Source: Bacteroidales bacterium UBA1187 (GTDB taxonomy: Bacteria; Bacteroidota; Bacteroidia; Bacteroidales; Paludibacteraceae). Taken from it: DNA of 26,360 nt. A program made the translations under genes and the position numbers. Location of the stretch: assembly GCA_002309835.1 (NCBI GenBank), contig DBYL01000015.1:1-26360 (forward strand), written 5' to 3'. The notes beneath the pieces were generated by a model that did not search any database, was not told the origin of the DNA, and was given only the letters and a program-made list of their open reading frames with translations. Below, piece by piece: positions 8,102 through 15,500 of the stretch. Numbering within the stretch: the stretch's first letter is position 1; every line of letters begins with the position of its first letter.

Positions 8102-9193
8102 TTAGAACAGTACTTGTTGGCCGTCTTGAACATTGTTAGCACCTACGGTGACAATCTGGTCTCCGACATTCAGACCGGAGAGGACGATGACATCCTTTCC
8201 GTTACCGGTATCTTCGGTAGTGATAGCTACTGCCGAAGCCGTACTATCCGGTTGCACGACATAGACAAGACGCTTGTCCTGCAGACGGACTACCGCTACC
8301 TGCGGGATAACCATCACGTCTTTCTCATCCAGCGGCAGCACTACCGTACCTTGGATACCCGAGAACAGATGTCCCTCGGGGTTCGGGAAGGTTGCCTTGC
8401 ATGCCAGCGTACCAGTCGTAGCATCTACTACCCCGGTGAGGCTTGTGATACGTCCCTTATGCGGATACTCTGTGCCGTTCTTCATGATAAACGTCACATC
8501 GGGCAGCGCCTCTAAGTACTTCTTCACTTCGGCTTTGCTTAGTCCCATCGACACTTGCGCCTCTACCAGCGACTCGTTGATTGAGAACTCCGCCTGCATC
8601 CTCTCGTTTCCACTGAGCATGGTCAGCTGCGAAGCAGGAGAGACCTGATCGCCGACGCGGAAGTTAATACCGCCAATAACGCCAGTGACGGGCGCCGTAA
8701 TGGTACAGAAACCGAGGTTCACACGGGCGCGGTTAACCGTCGCTTGGGCTTGACGTACAGAGGCCTGAGCCTGCTTGTATTTATTCTCTGAGTTATCGAG
8801 CATGTAGCGGCTGACGATATTCTTCTCAAAGAGGTTCTTATTCGATTCATACTCCATCTTCGCACTGCTCTCGGTAGCTTTCGCAGCCAGCAAGTTCGCC
8901 TCCGCAGCCTCTAATTCCAACTGCGCATTACGCGAGTCGATGACGAAAAGCGTAGTACCTTTCTGCACCTGTTGACCTTCGCTGACGCAAATCTGCATGA
9001 GCTGTCCGCTGATCTGCGGGATGATGGTCACGTCGTGCTGACCGCGCATCTTTGCGCTAAATTTCATCGGAAGCACGATATCCGATTTGTTCACCGTCAT
9101 CGTCTCATAAGACGTAGGAGTTGCCTTAGGCATGTCGATACCGCATGCGGTAAGCGCTACCGCAACGGCAAAAAAGATCAATTTCTTCATCAT
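8102..9193 (-). CDS. Efflux RND periplasmic adaptor lipoprotein (membrane fusion protein, AcrA/MexE-like)
   Basis: A 363-residue periplasmic adaptor of usual family length that links the RND pump to the outer-membrane channel. It has a lipoprotein signal MMKKLIFFAVAVALTAC with the lipid-accepting Cys at residue 17, a lipoyl/barrel-sandwich half (ISGQLMQICVSEGQQVQKG), an alpha-helical hairpin rich in Ala, Glu and Gln (ELEAAEANLLAAKATESSAK onward), the second lipoyl half (TITAPVTGVIGGINFRVGDQV), and C-terminal beta-barrel and membrane-proximal segments. It is the first gene of the efflux operon and ends three bases before the RND-OMF start. The promoter at 9241-9272 precedes it. I see no regulator gene nearby. 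A start one codon downstream, at the second Met, is equally possible. Confidence 0.93.
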   Translation of the reverse strand: MMKKLIFFAVAVALTACGIDMPKATPTSYETMTVNKSDIVLPMKFSAKMRGQHDVTIIPQISGQLMQICVSEGQQVQKGTTLFVIDSRNAQLELEAAEANLLAAKATESSAKMEYESNKNLFEKNIVSRYMLDNSENKYKQAQASVRQAQATVNRARVNLGFCTITAPVTGVIGGINFRVGDQVSPASQLTMLSGNERMQAEFSINESLVEAQVSMGLSKAEVKKYLEALPDVTFIMKNGTEYPHKGRITSLTGVVDATTGTLACKATFPNPEGHLFSGIQGTVVLPLDEKDVMVIPQVAVVRLQDKRLVYVVQPDSTASAVAITTEDTGNGKDVIVLSGLNVGDQIVTVGANNVQDGQQVLF

Positions 9194-9240
9194 ATAGATT
9201 TGTTGTTGTTATGTTTTCGTTTTTGTGCGTTTTTGACGCG

Positions 9241-9272
9241 CAAAAGTACTATTTTTTTTTGAATTACACAAA
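9241..9272 (-). promoter_or_regulatory. Promoter for the efflux operon
   Basis: On the minus strand TTTG (plus 9269-9272), a 20-bp spacer and TACTTTTG (plus 9241-9248) match the Bacteroidota consensus. It is divergent from the promoter at 9298-9329; only about 25 bp separate the two -33 boxes, so a shared regulator could act on both. Confidence 0.75.
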
Positions 9273-9297
9273 AAAAAGAACGAAAATTGAAGATTTT

Positions 9298-9329
9298 TTT
9301 GCATATTCGAGAATAAAGCTGTACCTTTG
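9298..9329 (+). promoter_or_regulatory. Promoter for the YtxH/holin-like/AI-2E operon
   Basis: TTTG at 9298-9301, 20 bp, then TACCTTTG at 9322-9329. The -7 element overlaps a possible TTG start at 9327, which rules out that upstream start and supports the ATG at 9360. Confidence 0.78.
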
Positions 9330-9359
9330 CGTCGCGTAAGTGACCAAATTCATACCCTT

Positions 9360-9608
9360 ATGTTAAGCAGAATTATCAAAGACGCTCTGCTCTTCACGGC
9401 AGGCGCAGCAGTAGGAGTGGCAGGCGCTATGTGGCTCATGTCCGACTCCGGAAAAGAAGCGCGTAAAGAGTTACGCGACCTCGCATCTCAGGCAAAAGAT
9501 AAAGTCCAAGAGTGCTGCGAGCAAGTAAAACAAGACGTAGAAGCCGCTAAGAAAGCAGAAGAAGAGGCAGTTCGCAAGGCTGCTGAAAAGGCTACTGAGG
9601 AAGCATAA
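9360..9608 (+). CDS. YtxH-like small membrane protein
   Basis: An 82-residue protein with one N-terminal membrane segment (about residues 8-27, Ala/Gly-rich: LLFTAGAAVGVAGAMWLM) followed by a highly charged, alanine-rich helix likely to form a coiled coil (KEARKELRDLASQAKDKVQE and onward, ending in Ala-Glu-Glu-Ala). This matches the YtxH/gas-vesicle-GvpP-like family, often linked to envelope stress; its molecular role is not known. I chose the ATG at 9360 because the longer frame from 9327 would begin inside the -7 promoter element. The next gene starts immediately after its stop (TAAATG), suggesting coupled translation. Confidence 0.8.
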   Translation: MLSRIIKDALLFTAGAAVGVAGAMWLMSDSGKEARKELRDLASQAKDKVQECCEQVKQDVEAAKKAEEEAVRKAAEKATEEA

Positions 9609-10127
9609 ATGCATACAACGATGGATAACGAAACGAAAGAATTACAGGACAAGAAGGAGCAAATCCTGTCCGAAGTAGAGACGTTTGCGAAAGCGGAATA
9701 CGAAGTAGTCCGCTTGCAGGTGATTGACAATGCCAGTCGCGTAGTAGGTGCGCTGCTGCTGACGATATGCCTTATCCTCATCGCGTTTGCAGTGCTGTCT
9801 TTCTGCGCAGCCGCGGCAGTATTCGCTTTGGCGCTATGCATGCCGGCTTGGGCTGCATGTCTGATAGTAGGCGCCTTCTATCTACTACTTATTCCGGTGA
9901 TGATTGCCGCCGGCAAGACGCTTTTCACCGATCCTATCGTAAGGAAGTTAAGCGGATTTAAGAACGCGGAGGAACTCAAATACGAGACGCTGCGTGCCGA
10001 AGGTCGTGCTGCTGTGCAACGCGAACGGATGAGCGCACATGTGCGCTTCGCGCAGGCTCTATACAGCCATTATTCACAACTGGCACAGGCCGCTTGGAGT
10101 GCCATCCGCAGCCTGTTCAAAAAATAA
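9609..10127 (+). CDS. Phage-holin-superfamily III-like (DUF1469-type) membrane protein
   Basis: A 172-residue protein with a charged N-terminal helix (about residues 5-40), two hydrophobic segments at about 47-75 and 82-102, and a charged C-terminal region. This is the pattern of the Phage_holin_3_6/Actinobacterial Holin-X family, which in Bacteroidota is commonly a chromosomal gene next to YtxH; the holin name does not imply a prophage here. The ATG at 9609 touches the preceding stop codon. A second in-frame ATG at 9621 would give 168 residues starting MDNETKEL and may be the real start. The function is unknown; context suggests a cell-envelope role. Confidence 0.72.
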   Translation: MHTTMDNETKELQDKKEQILSEVETFAKAEYEVVRLQVIDNASRVVGALLLTICLILIAFAVLSFCAAAAVFALALCMPAWAACLIVGAFYLLLIPVMIAAGKTLFTDPIVRKLSGFKNAEELKYETLRAEGRAAVQRERMSAHVRFAQALYSHYSQLAQAAWSAIRSLFKK

Positions 10128-10133
10128 ACCGCT

Positions 10134-11168
10134 ATGCTATCTCGTCTATACGGCGTGTTGCTGCCGTTCTTCGTGAGCTACCTAATCGCATATATGCTGG
10201 ATCCGGTAGTAGAGTTCGTCCAGCATAAATGCCGCGTTAAGTTCCGCGGACTGTCGGTAGCAATCGTGCTGCTGCTTTTCGTAGGAATCATCTCGCTCTC
10301 GGTTTATCTTCTCATCCCGGCTATCGGAAGAGAGGTGCGTTCGGCCGCAGCGGGTGTAGAGCAGTATTTCGCGAATTTCGATGCCGATCGGTATTTCTCG
10401 GCGGAGCAGCAAGAGAAGATCCGCACAGCGCTAGGCGGACTGAACCTGGAGTCCGTGCTGTCCTATCCGGAGGTGCATGACGCCATTAAGAGTATCCTCC
10501 CGCAAGTAGGCGGATGGATCACAGGCGGATTGAGTTGGTTAGGCGAACTCGTGGTAATCTTCATCGGACTGATGTATCTCATCTTCCTGATGATCGGTTT
10601 CCCGAAGATACGCGCCAACTGGATCAATTATGTGCCGGTTAAGTACCGCGATAGAGCCCGCGTAGTCATTGATGATGTAGATCGGAATATGAATGCCTAT
10701 TTCCGCGGTCAGGGTCTGGTGGCACTCATCGTAGGTGTGCTTTTCGCTATCGGTTTCACGATAATCGGTATGCCTATGGGTATCGTAATGGGTATCATCA
10801 TCGGTATTCTTAATTTCGTACCGTATATGCAGGCACTGGGTATCCCTCCGTGTATCTTACTATGTCTGGTACAATCGGCGCAGACGGGCCGACCCGTTTG
10901 GGTGACGCTACTCTGTCTGGCTATCGTGTTCATCGTCATTCAGACGTTCCAAGATATGGTATTGGTACCGAAGATCATGGGGAAAGTAACCGGCTTAGGC
11001 CCGGCTGCTATCCTACTCTCGCTCAGTATATGGGGAGCTATCTTCGGCATGATCGGTATGATCATCGCCCTGCCGCTGACTACCTTAGGTCTCTCCTATT
11101 ATCGGCATTATATCCAGAAAAAGGCGGACGCTCAGCCCGCCTCTCCGTCCGATTCTCCGACAACTTAG
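10134..11168 (+). CDS. AI-2E family permease (PerM/YhhT-like), apparently lacking the usual first membrane helix
   Basis: A 344-residue polytopic membrane protein. Family features visible are the opening LYGVLLPFFVSYLIAYMLDP (normally the second membrane segment), the long soluble stretch at 66-130, YFRGQ at 189-193, NFVPYMQ at 227-233 and LVPKIMGKVTGLGP at 277-290. Family members are linked to export of autoinducer-2 or, in some cases, to Na+/H+ exchange; the actual substrate here is unknown. The usual N-terminal helix before LSRLYGVLLPF is missing. It cannot be recovered upstream in frame, because the preceding gene's TAA lies only two codons before the ATG in the same frame. The stop codon overlaps the stop of the convergent antiporter gene (TTAG at 11165-11168). 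The C-terminal tail is rich in Ser, Pro and Asp. Confidence 0.88.
   Translation: MLSRLYGVLLPFFVSYLIAYMLDPVVEFVQHKCRVKFRGLSVAIVLLLFVGIISLSVYLLIPAIGREVRSAAAGVEQYFANFDADRYFSAEQQEKIRTALGGLNLESVLSYPEVHDAIKSILPQVGGWITGGLSWLGELVVIFIGLMYLIFLMIGFPKIRANWINYVPVKYRDRARVVIDDVDRNMNAYFRGQGLVALIVGVLFAIGFTIIGMPMGIVMGIIIGILNFVPYMQALGIPPCILLCLVQSAQTGRPVWVTLLCLAIVFIVIQTFQDMVLVPKIMGKVTGLGPAAILLSLSIWGAIFGMIGMIIALPLTTLGLSYYRHYIQKKADAQPASPSDSPTT
11118..11142 (-). terminator. Possible terminator of the antiporter gene, inside the 3' end of the AI-2E gene
   Basis: On the minus strand AGGCGG and CCGCCT form a six-base-pair stem around a nine-base loop, followed by TTTTTCTGG. It lies about 23 bases beyond the antiporter stop codon, within AI-2E coding sequence. 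The stem is short, so this is a moderate call. Confidence 0.45.
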
Positions 11169-12529
11169 GAGTTCGGATGTTCATCGTTCTCACTCATATT
11201 CTTCATAAACAAATCAATGAGTCGTTTGGTGATGAAGGTATGAGAGATGATCTTGGCGATTATTGATTTCAGATTAGTCGTTTTGGATGCGCCCTTTCTG
11301 GGCTTTCCTTGCGACTGCTCGGCTTGCGCTACTTGTTGCTCGCGCAAGTCGATTTTTTCGCGCAGGCGTGCAGGTGCGTGGTTATATAAGAAGGTATAGC
11401 ACGGCACAGAAGCTTTCATGATATACGGCGTAAGGAAGGTCGTTACCACACTCGCCGCCACTATGATCGGATAAATAGCCGGATACAAGACTCCTAAACT
11501 ACCTCCTAAACCGGCGATGATAAACGAGAACTCACCGATCTGCACAAACGAGAAACCGGTCTTCATCGCATCCCGCATCGTCTCTCCGCCCCACCAGCAA
11601 CCTAAAGTACCGAACACGATCATACCGAAGATGATGACGGCGCACATGATCAAGATATACGGCCAGTACTGCACCAGACTACCGGGGTTAATCATCATAC
11701 CTACGGAGACGAAGAAGATAGCGGCAAACACATTCTTCATCGGTGACATCAATTTCTCTATCCGATGCGACTCCACCGTCTCGGCCAATATCGAACCCAT
11801 CACAAACGCACCGAGGGCGCCACTGAAACCCGCTTCCTCCGCCGTCAACACCATACCGAGACACAGACCTAAAGAGAGGATGATCAGCGTCTCATCATTG
11901 AGATAGGGCTTCACCTTACGTATCAAGGTAGGGATGATCAATATACCGCAAACAAACCAAACCACGAGCGTGATGGCAAGGATAAGCACCTTATTCAGCA
12001 GTTCCGCACCTTCGAACTGATGCCGGATAGCTATACTGGAAAGCAATACCATCAGCACGACCGCCACGACGTCCTCGATGACGAGAATACTCGTAGCACC
12101 TTTGACGAAACGCTCTTTGCTTAGTCCTGCCTCATCGATGGCCTTCATGACAATCGTCGTGGAGGACATACAGAGCATACCGGCCAGAAAGAGGGCATTG
12201 AGGCTATCCAAGCCCACCAGACTACCTATACCGTAGCCCAAGAGCATCATACCGCCGATAATGGTGAGCGCACCGATAGCGGCTACTTTACCGGAAGCGA
12301 GGAGATTCTTGATACGGAACTCCAGACCGATGCAGAACAGCACAAAGATCACACCGATATTTCCCCATGCTTCTACGTTCTCCGGGTCCACCCAAGAGCC
12401 GCCGAAGACATATGGGCCAACCAGCACGCCGGCTACGATATAACCGAGTACCACAGGTTGCTTGAGCAATTTGAAGAGCAGACTCACCACGCCTGCCGTA
12501 ATCATTAAAATATAAAGATCGTGTACCAT
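11165..12529 (-). CDS. CPA2-family cation:proton antiporter (KefB/NapA-like membrane domain only)
   Basis: A 454-residue inner-membrane antiporter with about 12-13 membrane helices. CPA2 features visible are KQPVVLGYIVAGVLVGPYVF (residues 23-42), FVLFCIGLEF (62-71), SSTTIVMKAIDEAGL (122-136) and the acidic pair IEDVVAVVL (Glu152-Asp153). It probably exchanges Na+ or K+ for protons; ion choice cannot be read. The cytoplasmic tail after about residue 385 is short and basic (KPRKGASKTT). No TrkA-N or TrkA-C nucleotide-binding domain is present, unlike many KefB/KefC proteins and longer Bacteroidota homologues. It is last in the operon after the TamB-Omp85 gene, starting 29 bases after that stop, so it may be co-transcribed with envelope biogenesis genes. 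Confidence 0.9.
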   Translation of the reverse strand: MVHDLYILMITAGVVSLLFKLLKQPVVLGYIVAGVLVGPYVFGGSWVDPENVEAWGNIGVIFVLFCIGLEFRIKNLLASGKVAAIGALTIIGGMMLLGYGIGSLVGLDSLNALFLAGMLCMSSTTIVMKAIDEAGLSKERFVKGATSILVIEDVVAVVLMVLLSSIAIRHQFEGAELLNKVLILAITLVVWFVCGILIIPTLIRKVKPYLNDETLIILSLGLCLGMVLTAEEAGFSGALGAFVMGSILAETVESHRIEKLMSPMKNVFAAIFFVSVGMMINPGSLVQYWPYILIMCAVIIFGMIVFGTLGCWWGGETMRDAMKTGFSFVQIGEFSFIIAGLGGSLGVLYPAIYPIIVAASVVTTFLTPYIMKASVPCYTFLYNHAPARLREKIDLREQQVAQAEQSQGKPRKGASKTTNLKSIIAKIISHTFITKRLIDLFMKNMSENDEHPNS

Positions 12530-12531
12530 GT

Positions 12532-12556
12532 ATGATTTGTGATATTTGATTTGCGA
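12532..12556. repeat. Short imperfect direct repeat between the TamB-Omp85 and antiporter genes
   Basis: TGATTTGTGAT and TGATTTGCGAT lie 14-15 bases apart and fill almost the whole 29-bp intergenic gap. It resembles, more loosely, the 7-8 bp tracts found elsewhere in the window. No regulatory role can be assigned. Confidence 0.45.
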
Positions 12557-12558
12557 TG

Positions 12559-15500
12559 TTAGAACGGATATCCGATACCGAAGTTGACGCGGATGGCATC
12601 CACTGCGGACGGGATATTGAAATAGGTATTGATAGGTTGTGTCTTATCGGGTTGCCATGTTTTCTTATCGTACCGATAGGTCTGGAACGGCGCATGAATA
12701 GCCACGCCGATGTCAAGACGAACCACCAGTCCGTCGAGGTCGAGACGCAAGCCTGCACCGGTACCAAGGGCTATTTGCTTGAGGAAATCAGGATTATTGT
12801 AAAGGCCGTCATACAGCTCTTCGCGCAACTGCAGTTGCTCCTTATAATCCGTAATACCTGCTGCTTTGAACAAATCGGCTCCGCTGTACCAGTTCCATAC
12901 ATTACCGGCATCAAGGAAGGCGGCGCCAAAGAGTTTCCATACTATCGGAAAACGGAACTCAAAGTTCGCCTCCAATTTCACATCACCGGCATGGAAGAAA
13001 TTCTGATTGTATTTCTCAGAGTAGAAGTTACCTGGACCATAGGCGTAGGGCGACGCACCACGCATGTTGTTGGGTCCACCGGCATAGAAGGCTTCGGAGA
13101 GGGGCGCGGCATACGCGTTACCCAGCGGTATATTGGCGCCGGCAAAGAGACGCGTAGCAATACATATTTGGTCGGTTAGATTGAATTTATTACGCAACTC
13201 AAGGTTCATCTTAACGAACTGGTTGAAGGTGATAGAACCAAGTTTCTTCTCTTTTTCGTTCCATTTATATCCGGCCAGGCAATAGATGGCGTTAATGAGG
13301 TTACCGGACTCCTTGACGCCTACTTCGAAGAGCGTGTTAACTGCCCGTTTGGAACGGTAGTCATTGTAGGTGAAGGTATATCCGATAGAAGGCACGAACT
13401 CATTACCGGCAATGACCTTTATCAACTGCGGATACTCCGCCGCCTTGTCGAGCAGGCTGTCCGTCTCGGCCTTCATCAGCACAAACGAGAGCGAGAAGGG
13501 AGTGAAGGCATGGGTGATATATTTCGATGAATGGATGAAATAGGTAAACGAACCGGATACTTTATGCACTCCGTAGCCTCCGGCGATATTCTCATACTGA
13601 TAGCCGAGCATATACCGCGTGTCACCCTCGGGATGATGGTCGCCCGCCCAGTGCAGATACGGGAAGATAAGCGAAGCATTGAGACCGAACTTATAGGTGT
13701 CTGTTTTTTTCGGGTCACCAGGATGGCGATTACGCAACGCCCAATAATAAGCACCGTTACCCTTTAGGGTAAATGTCTCACCGCGCCCCATCAGGTTCTT
13801 GATAGAGGACTTGAGAGTCAAATCCGGACCGATACTGTTATTCGAACGATAGGCAACACCGGCATCCGCCGTCAGACCATACGTACGGGTGATGCTATCG
13901 CCTTTATAGAGTTCTTGACGATGCCAGTCTTTGATGGCCCGCACGCCGAGACCGGTCTTATAGAGTTCACCCTCAAGCACATTATTATAGTCCCTATCGG
14001 CAAACGCCCGCAGCAGCACATTGCCGTCCTTGGTTAGTTTATATTCGGCAGACAAGTTACTGAGCAGTCCGCTGGTCTTGTTGACATCCGGGTTATCCGT
14101 GAGCGTTGAACCGACGGTGATACGGAAGCGGTCCTTGAAGAAAGACTTGCTGATGGAGATATTCATATCATTCGTCTTTCCTCCGGCATGCTCCGTCTGC
14201 GCGCTGCTGAAATCGATATCTACCACCTTACCCATCTTCGAATTCGCCATCGCTGCATTGATACGACTGGTGATGATAGACGAGAGGGCATATCCTTCTC
14301 TATGTTGCGCCGCATTACTCTCACCCACATACATGCCGGTAGCCAGCAGCGTAGCTGCCAGTCCGTCGCGCGTATCTTCGTCCAGCGAAGCCAGCTCTTG
14401 TGTGATAGCTTCGTCTTCAGGCGCTTCTAGGAAGAAACCGATGGAGTTCAGACCTATCGAATCAACCACTCCGTTCACCCGTACACCCGTTCGGAAATCC
14501 ACACGGCGCGTCTCTTCTCCTTCGGTCTGCACATCGGCTTTCACTTTCTGCGAAGCAGAGACATTCAATTGCGTCTGCCCTACCGGTCCGTTAAACGTCA
14601 CATGACTGCCGGAATCCACATGGAAAGGCATGATCGGATAGGCCTTAGGCGAATAGCGGATAAATCCGTCGTCCACATTCACTTGCCCGCCGAGGTTTAA
14701 CGGCATACTGTCGGCTAAGGCATAGCGCACATTGACCGTGCCATGCGGCTTGACCTGCGCAAGATTCTTCTTGTCTATCGGATAGGTGATATCGGTGGTC
14801 GGCAGGATAGTCACATCTACATCAGCCACGATACTATCCAGCGGTCCCGTGACGGTTCCTCGGATATCGGTAGCCAAGTCGCCGTAGACAGGAATCGGTC
14901 CGCCTTTATCCAACTTGACAGGCGCAAAGCTATCCGCAACCAGCGCGACATCCAGACGCATACTATTGAGATCCAGGCCTCCCGTCAGCGCGATAAACGT
15001 GCTATCGGCTCCATAGACAGGAAGACCATTGAAATCCACTTTATTATGCTTCATCACCACCGGCGTCTCACCCAGACTCAACTGCACGTCATATGGTTTA
15101 TAACGGGCAGAGACCTTAAGCGGCAGCACTTCCGCAGAGAGGTCTACCTGCTTTGGCAGTCCGTCCACTGTAGCCTGCGCGCGAACAGCTCCGTTCAGGT
15201 CCAAGTCCGCCATCTTAATGATGCTATCTACGATCTCGAGCGGGATATCATCCAACTGCACATCGGCCTTAAGCGCATCCGCATAGTTCTCCGAACGAGC
15301 AAGGACCAGATTCACCTCACGCGAACCTAAATCCATTTCTCCGAAAGACAAGTTGTCCATCGTCAGACGACCCACACCATTCAGGTCATCCCCTTCCCGC
15401 TTCACATCCAGCACGAGGTCGGCGTCCGTGCGCAGATTATGCAGACTCATCACGCCGTCCGTCAAGCATGCGCCGGCATCGATAGACAATGTCTTCCTTA

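Noticed and set aside
9327..9359. TTG start for the YtxH-like gene
   Set aside because: It lies inside the -7 promoter element, upstream of any possible transcript start.
9609..10127. Prophage or lysis module, suggested by the holin-like gene
   Set aside because: No endolysin, integrase or structural phage genes are nearby; this family is commonly chromosomal in Bacteroidota next to YtxH.
11291..11310. Plus-strand terminator for the AI-2E gene (GCCC/GGGC hairpin then T-rich)
   Set aside because: The stem is only four base pairs and lies inside antiporter coding sequence; too weak to call.
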